Assembly (NCBI GenBank): GCA_045114175.1
Contig: JBGUJZ010000021.1
Location: forward strand, 24,416 to 88,415
DNA length: 64,000 bases
Direction of reading: 5' to 3'
Origin: Cacconaster sp045114175
GTDB lineage: Bacteria > Bacteroidota > Bacteroidia > Bacteroidales > UBA932
Positions 1 to 7,315 of the stretch are shown here, piece by piece. Below the pieces are notes generated by a model. That model saw nothing but the letters and a program-made list of their open reading frames with translations, did not search any database and was not told the DNA's origin. Both the position numbers and the translations under genes were made by a program. Positions within the stretch are counted from its first letter, which is position 1, and the number at the start of each line of letters is the position of its first letter.

Positions 1-1039
1 TATCGGAGCAATACCACTCGATGAAGTGGGCGATGCCCTCGTGGAGCGTCACGTGCGGCTTATAGCCAACGGCCTGCTCCAGCGCCGTGGTATCGGCATA
101 GGTCTGGTAAACGTCACCCGGCTGCATGGGCATCATCTGCTTGATGGCCTTGCGGCCCAGGGCCGATTCCATCTCTACAATGAAATCCATCAGCTGCACG
201 GGGTTCGAGCAACCGATGTTGAAGACGCGGTGCGGCACACCCTTCGGGCAGGCAGCGGCCTCGGGCGCATGATCCAGCACGCGGATGGTTCCCTCCACGA
301 TATCATCGATATAGGTGAAGTCGCGAATCATATCGCCGCCGTTGAAGACCTTGATGGGCTCGCCTGCCGAGATGGCCTTGGCAAAGAGCATTGGCGCCAT
401 GTCGGGCCGGCCCCAGGGGCCATAGACGGTAAAGAAGCGCAAACCGGTGGCTTTCAGGCCATAAAGTTTGCTGTAGCAGAAGGCCATCAGTTCGTTGGAC
501 TTCTTGGTGGCGGCATAGAGGCTCACCGGATGGTCCACGCGATCCTCCTCTGCGAAGGGCACCTTGTCGTTGCCGCCATAGACGCTGCTGGAGCTGGCGT
601 AAACCAGGTGTGCGATGTTGTTGTGGCGGCAGCATTCGAGGATATTCACGAAGCCCACGAGGTTGGAATCCACGTAGGCAAAGGGATTTTCAATGGAATA
701 GCGCACGCCTGCCTGCGCACCCAGGTGCACGACCGTATCAAAACGCTCGCGCGCGAAGATCTCCGGCAACGCCTTGCGGTCTGCCAGATCGCACAGTACG
801 AAGCGGAACGGGCCGCAGAAGCGGCTGGGGACCGGATAATTGGGATCGTCACCGGGCTTTTCAGCCATCATCTGCTGCGCATCGGGAATCCCGAGCTCAG
901 CCAGCCGTGCATATTTTAACTCTCTGGGATAGTAATCGTTGATGTTGTCCAGACCGACAACCGTGTCGCCCCTGCCCAGCAGGTGCCTCACCACTTGCGA
1001 CCCGATAAACCCGGCCGCCCCGGTAACCAGAATCTTCAT
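1..1039 (-). CDS. NAD-dependent UDP-sugar epimerase (UDP-glucuronate 4-epimerase-like), 3' end cut by window
   Basis: Read from ATG at 1039 the frame stays open to base 1, giving 346 residues, so only a few C-terminal residues should be missing for this roughly 350-residue family. The start MKILVTGAAGFIG carries the Rossmann GxxGxxG (residues 7-13) that binds NAD. A serine-rich SSSSVYGGN stretch comes near residue 146 and the short-chain-dehydrogenase YxxxK pair is Tyr175/Lys179. Cytosolic; epimerises the C4 hydroxyl of a nucleotide sugar, probably UDP-glucuronate to UDP-galacturonate for surface polysaccharide. The family assignment is firm, the exact substrate is inferred from general resemblance. 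Upstream lies tRNA-Glu on the same strand. Confidence 0.88.
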   Translation of the reverse strand, partial: MKILVTGAAGFIGSQVVRHLLGRGDTVVGLDNINDYYPRELKYARLAELGIPDAQQMMAEKPGDDPNYPVPSRFCGPFRFVLCDLADRKALPEIFARERFDTVVHLGAQAGVRYSIENPFAYVDSNLVGFVNILECCRHNNIAHLVYASSSSVYGGNDKVPFAEEDRVDHPVSLYAATKKSNELMAFCYSKLYGLKATGLRFFTVYGPWGRPDMAPMLFAKAISAGEPIKVFNGGDMIRDFTYIDDIVEGTIRVLDHAPEAAACPKGVPHRVFNIGCSNPVQLMDFIVEMESALGRKAIKQMMPMQPGDVYQTYADTTALEQAVGYKPHVTLHEGIAHFIEWYCSD

Positions 1040-1093
1040 GCAGTAAAGTTATAAAAAATTGCAGGCAAACTTGCGCTTGCCTGCAATTTTTTG

Positions 1094-1165
1094 TAGCCCC
1101 AACGAGATTCGAACTCGTATTTCAACCTTGAGAGGGTTGCGACCTAACCCTTAGTCGATAGGGCC
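1094..1165 (-). tRNA. tRNA-Glu (anticodon CTC)
   Basis: The minus strand folds as a 72-nt cloverleaf. The 7-bp acceptor is GGCCCTA/TGGGGCT with a G:U first pair and discriminator A. There is a 4-bp D stem with an AAGGGTTA loop, anticodon stem CAACC/GGTTG with loop CTCTCAA (anticodon CTC, reading GAG), and T arm ACGAG-TTCGAAT-CTCGT. CCA is not encoded. A full Bacteroidota promoter lies just upstream. Confidence 0.93.
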
Positions 1166-1184
1166 ATTACGCAGAAGTGGACTG

Positions 1185-1215
1185 CAAAAGTAGTATAATT
1201 CCGCAAACCTGCAAA
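1185..1215 (-). promoter_or_regulatory. Promoter of tRNA-Glu (TTTG-N19-TAnnTTTG)
   Basis: On the minus strand TTTG (1215-1212) is followed after exactly 19 nt by TACTTTTG (1192-1185). This is the Bacteroidota -33/-7 consensus for the primary sigma factor. The -7 box ends 19 nt before the tRNA 5' end. Confidence 0.7.
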
Positions 1216-1219
1216 ATTT

Positions 1220-1969
1220 TTATCGCTTGAGGATGGGCGACCAGTCCACGGGAGCCTCAAAGAGAATCTCCTCCTTGCGAACCGGATGCACCATCTGCAA
1301 CGAGCGGGCGTGCAGGCAGATGCCGCCATCCGGGTTGGAGCGGGGTGCGCCGTATTTCAGGTCACCCTTGATGGGGCAGCCGATGGTGGAGAGCTGGCAG
1401 CGGATCTGGTGGTGGCGGCCGGTCAGCAGTTCCACCTCAACCAGATGGTAACGCTCCGTATCCTCCATCACGCGGTAACGCAGCCGGGCCTCCTTCGCGC
1501 CTTCGGAGATCCCGTTCCGCCCCCCTGCCTTGCGGGCAGATGCTTCATCTGCATAGGCGTACGACTTGTTCTGCCGTTCGTTGCGTACCAAGAAGTGACG
1601 CAACTCACCTTCAGCGGGTTGCGGCCGCGCGCAGGTGAGCGCCCAATAAGTCTTGTGCACCTCGCCCTTGCGGAACATGTCATCCAGCCGGGAGAGGCTC
1701 TTGGAGGTCTTGGCAAAGACGGCAATTCCGCTCACCGGGCGGTCCAGGCGGTGCGGCACTCCCATAAAGACGTGGCCGGGCTTGGCATCGCGCTGCGCCA
1801 CGAAGGCCTTCAGGGTCTCGCTGAGCGGCTCGTCGCCCGTCTTGTCGCCCTGAACAATCTCCCCAGAGCGTTTGTTGAAAACCAGCAAGTGATTGTCCTC
1901 GTAGAGGATACGGGCTGCAATGTCCTGATATTCAGATTCGCTCAGTTCGCGGTACTCCATAGTTTCCAT
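1220..1969 (-). CDS. RluA-family 23S rRNA/tRNA pseudouridine synthase
   Basis: 249 residues with no S4 domain. The catalytic motif HRLDRPVSG lies at residues 73-81, with Asp76 as the expected nucleophile, followed by the family's KTYWAL and LLTGRHHQIR motifs. It isomerises uridine to pseudouridine in rRNA or tRNA; the modified position cannot be told from sequence. ATG at 1969 is used; a second ATG at 1960 is equally possible. Residues 141-160 form an Ala/Gly/Arg-rich insertion where relatives run directly into the RxRYRV strand; its DNA is a candidate degenerate copy of the palindromic repeat described below. A -7 box (1991-1984) serves the gene and diverges from the lipoprotein promoter. 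Confidence 0.87.
   Translation of the reverse strand: METMEYRELSESEYQDIAARILYEDNHLLVFNKRSGEIVQGDKTGDEPLSETLKAFVAQRDAKPGHVFMGVPHRLDRPVSGIAVFAKTSKSLSRLDDMFRKGEVHKTYWALTCARPQPAEGELRHFLVRNERQNKSYAYADEASARKAGGRNGISEGAKEARLRYRVMEDTERYHLVEVELLTGRHHQIRCQLSTIGCPIKGDLKYGAPRSNPDGGICLHARSLQMVHPVRKEEILFEAPVDWSPILKR
1501..1546 (-). repeat. Possible degenerate copy of palindromic coding repeat (copy D)
   Basis: On the minus strand this piece of the pseudouridine synthase reads GAAG...CCGCAAGGCAGG...GCGGAACGG...CCGAAG. This matches the order of conserved blocks in the repeats at 9892, 41561 and 43828, but with a shorter centre and several changes. It encodes a non-conserved insertion (residues about 141-156). 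Homology is plausible, not secure. Confidence 0.35.
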
Positions 1970-1983
1970 TCAATTGACAGGCA

Positions 1984-2022
1984 CAAAAATACGGATAATA
2001 TTTCCAATATTTACTACATTTG
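1984..2022. promoter_or_regulatory. Divergent promoters between pseudouridine synthase and lipoprotein gene
   Basis: Minus-strand TATTTTTG (1991-1984) lies 14 nt before the synthase ATG. Plus-strand TACATTTG (2015-2022) lies 18 nt before the lipoprotein ATG at 2041. Both fit TAnnTTTG. No clear -33 TTTG at 19 nt was seen for either. Confidence 0.5.
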
Positions 2023-2040
2023 TAGAATACTCCTGGTACT

Positions 2041-3786
2041 ATGAAAAGGCTCTTTACCCCATTATCAGTAACGCTGGCAGCCCTGGCACTGGTCTTCGGC
2101 TGCACGGAGAAGTATCCCTCACCGGACCATTTTGTGGGCGTGATTGCGGGCGATTTTACCCGCACCAGCTATACGGCCGACGACAACAAGCTCAAGGGCA
2201 GCTGGAAGGAAGGCGACGAGATTACCGTGAACGACAATCAGTATGCTGCCACAACCGCAGGACAGTTGTCTGATTTCTACGTCATTGACGGCGTTGAGAC
2301 GCTGGACAAGAAATCCGGTCCCTTCGTAGCCTGGTATCCCGCCGGAATTGCGCAGCAGGAACTGCCATATGTGCAGGCCTATCAGGCTGGCGGTCCGTTC
2401 GAAGTTCCGATGATGGCCTCTTCTTCTACCATGTACCTGGAATTCAAGCCCATCTGCGGCTTGCTGGAGATCAAGCTCTCCACCAGCCTGGAAGGGATTG
2501 AGGTCAGCACGCTGGAACTGGTGGCCGACAAGCCCCTCTCCGGCGATTTCACGATCGATGAGGCGGGCAAAGCGCTCCTGGACGGCCCTGCAGAAAACGG
2601 CATCCTGCTCGAATGCGAGCCGGCCGTTCCGCTGAGCACGGAGCCTGTTTCATTCTGGGTATCCCTCCCGGAGGGAGAATACAACAGCCTTGAGATCCGC
2701 ATGACCGCTGCCGACGGACGTACACAGGAGTTTATCCTGGCAGAAGGTCAGAAAGCACCGGTGCTCTGCGGCCGCATCACCGCCTGCCCCATCGTGATGG
2801 AGAATATCCTTACGGTGGATGGCGATACGGCTTATCTGCCTGCCGGTCAGGACTTCAACATCGCGCTCAAGCGCCTCGCCAACCAGAATCCGAATCTCCC
2901 CGACAATGCGATTGAAACCACCACGACCGATTCTTCCATCATCCGGATTGATTTCGTGAAGGGTGATGCCAACGCCTCCGGCGTGCGGATCGGCGGTTCC
3001 GACATTCCGGTTTATGCCTCTTTCAATGCGGAAACCGGTGTGATGACGGTCTCCACCAAGGCCCGCCACCTGCACCTTGCAACGGACTGCTACGGCATGT
3101 TCCGCTATATGGCTGCGCTCGAAAGCATGAGTTTCGAAGGGCTGGAATCCGATGGCCTGGCGGACATCTCCTACATCTTCAACCACTGCCACAACCTTAA
3201 AACAGTGGATCTTACCGCGTTGAACACCTCGGAGGTGCGCACCATGGACAATGCCTTCAGCTACGCTCAAAAGTTGCAGGCGCCCGACCTCAGCCACTTT
3301 GATACGCACAATGTCCGCTGCATGCGCAGCTTGTTCAATCACTGCGCTTCGTTCGAGGAGTTGGACCTGCGCTCCTTCAAGACTGAGCAGTGCACCATCA
3401 TGACCTATATGTTCTACTACTGCACGTCGCTAAAAAAACTGGACATCTCCACCTTTGATCTGCAGAATGTTCCGGGTGCCAATCTGAACTATCACTTCTA
3501 TGCAACCCCGGCACTGCAGGAGGTTTGGACTTCAGACAAGTATATTCCCAACGACGGAGCTGCTCCCAGCAACTACTGCACCAACAGCACCACCTCCAAG
3601 TCTTTGCGGATGGGCAGTGTCAACAACGGGATCACTTTCCACACCGCGCAGGAGGTAGCCAACTGGCTGGCGATCACCAATCTGCGATGGATTAAGAGCG
3701 GATACAGCGGCAAGGGCGCCATCCCGGTCTATTTTCTTGATTCCACAACCGGAGCCGAACTCTCGGTAACCTGGGCAGCCAATTAA
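2041..3786 (+). CDS. Surface lipoprotein with fimbrillin-like N-terminal part and BspA-type DUF285 leucine-rich repeats
   Basis: 581 residues. MKRLFTPLSVTLAALALVFGC is a lipoprotein signal ending at lipobox Cys21, with acidic residues soon after (CTEKY). Residues about 40-260 resemble the fimbrillin-like/Mfa-like Bacteroidota domain (GSWKEGDEITV, YPAG and FKPICGLLEIKL patterns). Residues about 350-490 contain four or five repeats of the DUF285 form LDLSxFDTxxVxxMxxMF, here as VDLTALNTSEVRTMDNAF and related lines. Such proteins are usually exposed at the cell surface and bind host or matrix ligands; that role is inference. It is followed 17 nt later by a second lipoprotein in probable operon. 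Confidence 0.78.
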   Translation: MKRLFTPLSVTLAALALVFGCTEKYPSPDHFVGVIAGDFTRTSYTADDNKLKGSWKEGDEITVNDNQYAATTAGQLSDFYVIDGVETLDKKSGPFVAWYPAGIAQQELPYVQAYQAGGPFEVPMMASSSTMYLEFKPICGLLEIKLSTSLEGIEVSTLELVADKPLSGDFTIDEAGKALLDGPAENGILLECEPAVPLSTEPVSFWVSLPEGEYNSLEIRMTAADGRTQEFILAEGQKAPVLCGRITACPIVMENILTVDGDTAYLPAGQDFNIALKRLANQNPNLPDNAIETTTTDSSIIRIDFVKGDANASGVRIGGSDIPVYASFNAETGVMTVSTKARHLHLATDCYGMFRYMAALESMSFEGLESDGLADISYIFNHCHNLKTVDLTALNTSEVRTMDNAFSYAQKLQAPDLSHFDTHNVRCMRSLFNHCASFEELDLRSFKTEQCTIMTYMFYYCTSLKKLDISTFDLQNVPGANLNYHFYATPALQEVWTSDKYIPNDGAAPSNYCTNSTTSKSLRMGSVNNGITFHTAQEVANWLAITNLRWIKSGYSGKGAIPVYFLDSTTGAELSVTWAAN

Positions 3787-3803
3787 TATAGGAGGAGACG
3801 AGC

Positions 3804-5129
3804 ATGAAAAAGAATCTGATATTCGTTACGCTGTTGGGACTCATCCTTCTGGGCGCATGCGACAAGCCCGAAGTGGAAGCGGAAGTCCTCACCCCGATGC
3901 CCGAGATTGGCAATGAGAACTGGAAAGAGGCCATCAAGGCCACCATCCGCACCGATGTCCGGAACGATGCTTATTATAAGGATGTCTTCCTGGACGGCGG
4001 TCTCTACCTGACCTCCCGCCATATTCTTCCCGCCTGCGACTCGTTCCTTTTCTCGCAGGAATACTTTAACGGAAACTCTTCCGCGGCCGACTCGCTGCGA
4101 CAGTTGGAGATCTTTTCCGGCGACGATCTGGACCACAACGGCATTCTCCTCTACCCCGACGGCGAGCCGCGCTACAAGGTCTTCTACTCCTGTGGTGGCA
4201 ATTCTGCCAACCATGGCCGCTCGCTGATGGCTCCGGGCCGCAATGCGGTGCGCAGTTTCAACTTTGCCGGCGGCAGTTACATCGGTTCCTGTGCGGGCGC
4301 TTTCCTGGCTGCAGCCAAACGGGGTGGCAGCTATACGCCCAATTACTACGGCATCTGGCCGGGAACGACCACTGCTTCGGGCCTCTCCGGTTCCGCAACC
4401 GGCATGTTCGTGGACGAAGGCAGCCCTTTGCTGAATTACTTTGATTTTGGCGGCGACCATTATATTGACAGCGTGCGTCACAACGGCGGTTGCTACAACA
4501 AGGATATGTACCCCGGCACAGAGGTGCTCACACGCTACGACAAGCCCGGCTATTCGATGCACGAACAGGCCGCCATCTGGGCCTGGAAGCGTTCCGCCTA
4601 CTACGGTCGCGTGATCTGCTGCGGCTCGCACCCGGAAGAAGTGCTTGCCGGCGAGCGCATGCACCTGATGGCCGCCATGATCTACTATGCCATTGAGGGA
4701 CGCGGCATTGCCAAAGCCAAGGCGATTCTCGCCAACGGCGAACTTTACACGGCCGACAAGGATTCCCGCGACGATGATCCCTACCACGCCAAGATTGGTG
4801 ACGGCCAGTGCCACCACTACGTGGCCGCCATCCCCAAAGGCGCAAAGAATATCCGCGTACGGCTGCAATATTCCGGCGACTACGATATCCAACTGTTGCT
4901 CAAGAAGGATTCGTTCGCATTCGAGAATGTGGCTGACTATAAGGACGTTCGCTCAACCACCGAGAAAGAGTTGCAGTTCGAATCGCTTGACTCGGGCAAC
5001 TGGTATATCGGCGTTTACAACAACTCCCGCGCGGTTGTCTCCGACAGCGCCAACGGCCTCTGCGATTACACCGGCCAAAGCGAACTCCTGAACGGCATCG
5101 CCTATAGCGTCTGCATCGCCTGGGATTAG
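3804..5129 (+). CDS. Lipoprotein with glutamine-amidotransferase-like (BPL_N type) domain and C-terminal PPC-like beta domain
   Basis: 441 residues. Signal peptide with lipobox LGAC (Cys19) followed by an acidic stretch (DKPEVEAE), a pattern seen in surface-exposed Bacteroidota lipoproteins. The central part has a class I amidotransferase-like nucleophile elbow, GGSYIGSCAGAF, with Cys163 as likely nucleophile; this resembles BPL_N proteins rather than true glutaminases. The last about 110 residues (IRVRLQYSGDYDIQLLLKKD... then SGNWYIGVYN) look like a pre-peptidase C-terminal (PPC) beta-sandwich. Enzymatic activity and substrate are unknown. GGAGGA lies 9 nt before the ATG, so translation is Shine-Dalgarno driven, which is uncommon here. 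The stop codon lies inside a large palindrome. Confidence 0.72.
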   Translation: MKKNLIFVTLLGLILLGACDKPEVEAEVLTPMPEIGNENWKEAIKATIRTDVRNDAYYKDVFLDGGLYLTSRHILPACDSFLFSQEYFNGNSSAADSLRQLEIFSGDDLDHNGILLYPDGEPRYKVFYSCGGNSANHGRSLMAPGRNAVRSFNFAGGSYIGSCAGAFLAAAKRGGSYTPNYYGIWPGTTTASGLSGSATGMFVDEGSPLLNYFDFGGDHYIDSVRHNGGCYNKDMYPGTEVLTRYDKPGYSMHEQAAIWAWKRSAYYGRVICCGSHPEEVLAGERMHLMAAMIYYAIEGRGIAKAKAILANGELYTADKDSRDDDPYHAKIGDGQCHHYVAAIPKGAKNIRVRLQYSGDYDIQLLLKKDSFAFENVADYKDVRSTTEKELQFESLDSGNWYIGVYNNSRAVVSDSANGLCDYTGQSELLNGIAYSVCIAWD

Positions 5130-5213
5130 GATTGCTTCGGCTCGGGCGTCTTGCTGCGCTCGGACAAAAAAGTCCTCGCTACGCAAGCGCCACTCGCCGT
5201 TGCGCAATCCTAA
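5126..5213. repeat. 88-nt imperfect palindrome overlapping a stop codon
   Basis: TTAGGATTGC (5126-5135) pairs with GCAATCCTAA (5204-5213). Inside it GGCGtCTTGC pairs with GCAAGCGCC, TGCG with CGCA, and GGAC-AAAAAA-GTCC forms the tip (5162-5175). The upstream gene's TAG is part of the left arm. It could act as a transcript 3'-end structure or be an intergenic palindromic unit. There is no strong U-run, so it is not a classical terminator. Confidence 0.6.
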
Positions 5214-5266
5214 ACTGACACAATGTCAGTCGCCGGGCGTTGGCACAATTATAGATGTGTTTCTCG

Positions 5267-5286
5267 TGCCGCCGAAAATGGCGGCA
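5267..5286 (+). other. Hairpin in the dnaK leader
   Basis: TGCCGCC-GAAAAT-GGCGGCA is a perfect 7-bp stem with a 6-nt loop, 41 nt upstream of the dnaK ATG. It is not a CIRCE operator (no TTAGCACTC arms). It may stabilise the 5' end of the mRNA or be regulatory; the role is unknown. Confidence 0.5.
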
Positions 5287-5327
5287 TGAACTGACAAATA
5301 GTAAAATAAAAATAGGAGAAACACATT

Positions 5328-7253
5328 ATGGGAAAAATCATTGGCATTGACCTCGGTACCACCAACAGCTGCGTGGCAGTGATGGAAGGTAAGGAACCGA
5401 CTGTTATCATCAATAGTGAAGGCAAGCGCACAACCCCGTCCGTCGTGGCATTCGCAGACGGTGGCGAGCGCAAGATCGGTGACCCGGCAAAGCGTCAGGC
5501 TATCACCAACCCGCTCAAGACCATCTTCTCCATCAAACGTTTCATGGGTGAAACCTATGACCGCGTGCAGAAAGAGATTGATCGCGTGAGCTACAAAGTC
5601 GTGCGTGGCGACAACAACACCCCGCGCGTAGATATCGACGGCCGTCTCTACTCCCCGCAGGAGATCTCGGCCATGGTGCTCCAGAAGATGAAGAAGACCG
5701 CTGAGGATTACCTCGGAACGACCGTTGACGAAGCTGTCATCACCGTGCCGGCATACTTCAGCGACTCGCAGCGTCAGGCTACCAAGGAAGCTGGTGAGAT
5801 TGCAGGCCTCAAGGTCCGCCGTATCATCAACGAGCCTACGGCAGCAGCGTTGGCTTACGGTCTTGACAAACAGAACAAAGATATGAAGGTCGCCGTCTTC
5901 GACCTCGGTGGCGGTACCTTTGATATTTCCATCCTGGAATTGGGTGACGGTGTCTTCGAGGTGAAATCCACCAACGGCGATACCCACCTGGGTGGCGACG
6001 ACTTCGACCACGTCATCATTGACTGGCTGGCCGACGAGTTCGCAGCAGAGAACGACGGTATCGACCTCCGCAAGGACCCGATGGCGCTCCAGCGTCTGAA
6101 AGAGGCAGCTGAGAAGGCCAAGATCGAGCTTTCCAGCCAGACCTCCAGCGAGATCAACCTGCCATACATCATGCCGGTAGGCGGTATCCCCAAACACCTG
6201 GTACGCACCCTCACCCGTGCTAAGTTCGAACAGCTTTCGGACTCCCTGATCCAGGCAACCATCGAACCGTGCCGCAAGGCCCTCAGCGATGCAGGCCTCA
6301 GCGCATCCGATATTGACGAAGTGCTGCTCGTAGGTGGTTCCACCCGAATCCCCGCTGTCCAGCAGATCGTGGAGAAGTTCTTCGGCAAAGTGCCGAACAA
6401 GGGTGTCAACCCGGACGAAGTCGTGGCTGTAGGCGCTTCCATCCAGGGCGGCGTGCTGGCAGGCGACGTGAAGGACGTGCTGCTGCTCGACGTTACCCCG
6501 CTGTCGCTCGGTATCGAGACCCTCGGCGGCGTGATGACCAAGCTGATCGACGCCAACACCACCATCCCGACCCGCAAGAGCCAGGTCTTCAGCACCGCTG
6601 TGGACAACCAGCCTTCCGTCGAGATCCACGTGCTGCAGGGCGAGCGCTCCATGGCACGCGACAACAAGACCATCGGTAACTTCCACCTGGATGGCATCAC
6701 CCCCGCACCGCGTGGCGTGCCACAGATTGAAGTGACCTTCGATATCGATGCAAACGGCATCCTGAACGTATCCGCAAAGGACAAGGCTACCGGCAAGGAG
6801 CAGAACATCCGCATCGAGGCATCCTCGGGTCTGAGCGAAGATGAAATCAAACGCATGCGCGACGAGGCAAAGGCCAACGAAGAGGCCGACAAGAAGGAGC
6901 GCGAGCGTATTGACAAGATCAACGCTGCAGACGGTATGATCTTCCAGACCGAGAAGAACCTCAAGGAGTACGGCGACAAGATTCCGGCCGACAAGAAGGG
7001 CGCCATCGAGACGGCTCTCGGCCAGCTCAAAGAGGCCCACAAGGCTCAGAACATTGCCGATATCGACCGCGCAAGCGAAGCGCTGAACAATGCTTGGCAT
7101 GCCGCTTCCGAAGATATGGCCAAAGCCGCTCAGGGCGGTGCAGGCGCTCCGGGTGCAGGCTTCCAGGGCGGCGCTCAGCAGGGCCCGCAGGGCGGTTCCT
7201 CCGACAAGGGTGGCGACAACGTCCAGGACGCTGATTTCGAGGAAGTCAAGTAA
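5328..7253 (+). CDS. dnaK: Molecular chaperone DnaK (Hsp70)
   Basis: 641 residues, the usual full length. The N-terminal ATPase begins MGKIIGIDLGTTNSCVAVMEG (phosphate-binding loop 1) and carries NEPTAAALAYG, DLGGGTFDIS and LVGGSTRIP. The substrate-binding domain starts near residue 390 after the linker VLLLDVTPLSLG, and the helical lid ends in a Gly/Gln-rich tail and DADFEEVK. Cytosolic ATP-driven folding chaperone working with DnaJ and GrpE, neither of which is adjacent here. The start is supported by AGGAG ahead of ATG 5328. Transcribed alone: a palindrome upstream and a strong terminator downstream. Confidence 0.98.
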   Translation: MGKIIGIDLGTTNSCVAVMEGKEPTVIINSEGKRTTPSVVAFADGGERKIGDPAKRQAITNPLKTIFSIKRFMGETYDRVQKEIDRVSYKVVRGDNNTPRVDIDGRLYSPQEISAMVLQKMKKTAEDYLGTTVDEAVITVPAYFSDSQRQATKEAGEIAGLKVRRIINEPTAAALAYGLDKQNKDMKVAVFDLGGGTFDISILELGDGVFEVKSTNGDTHLGGDDFDHVIIDWLADEFAAENDGIDLRKDPMALQRLKEAAEKAKIELSSQTSSEINLPYIMPVGGIPKHLVRTLTRAKFEQLSDSLIQATIEPCRKALSDAGLSASDIDEVLLVGGSTRIPAVQQIVEKFFGKVPNKGVNPDEVVAVGASIQGGVLAGDVKDVLLLDVTPLSLGIETLGGVMTKLIDANTTIPTRKSQVFSTAVDNQPSVEIHVLQGERSMARDNKTIGNFHLDGITPAPRGVPQIEVTFDIDANGILNVSAKDKATGKEQNIRIEASSGLSEDEIKRMRDEAKANEEADKKERERIDKINAADGMIFQTEKNLKEYGDKIPADKKGAIETALGQLKEAHKAQNIADIDRASEALNNAWHAASEDMAKAAQGGAGAPGAGFQGGAQQGPQGGSSDKGGDNVQDADFEEVK

Positions 7254-7266
7254 TCCTTTGAATCAC

Positions 7267-7300
7267 AAAAAAAGCCGACTCGCAAGAGCCGGCTTTTTTT
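7267..7300. terminator. Bidirectional rho-independent terminator between dnaK and porin gene
   Basis: Seven A's, then GCCGaCTC-GCAA-GAGcCGGC, then seven T's. The stem (7274-7293) is flanked by A and T tracts, so it can end both the plus-strand dnaK transcript and the minus-strand porin transcript. Confidence 0.9.
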
Positions 7301-7315
7301 ATGGGTTGACTGCCG

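Noticed and set aside
5238..5260. TTGGCAC...ATAGATG upstream of dnaK as a possible sigma-54 promoter
   Set aside because: The -24 TGGCAC is present but the -12 element TTGC is missing at the required spacing.
5226..7100. Long open frame antisense to dnaK (over 600 codons), and similar long frames antisense to secA, pheT, thrS and the CobN-like gene
   Set aside because: These arise from GC-rich codon bias of the true gene on the other strand; they show no domain, no start context and low-complexity His/Val/Asp-rich translations.
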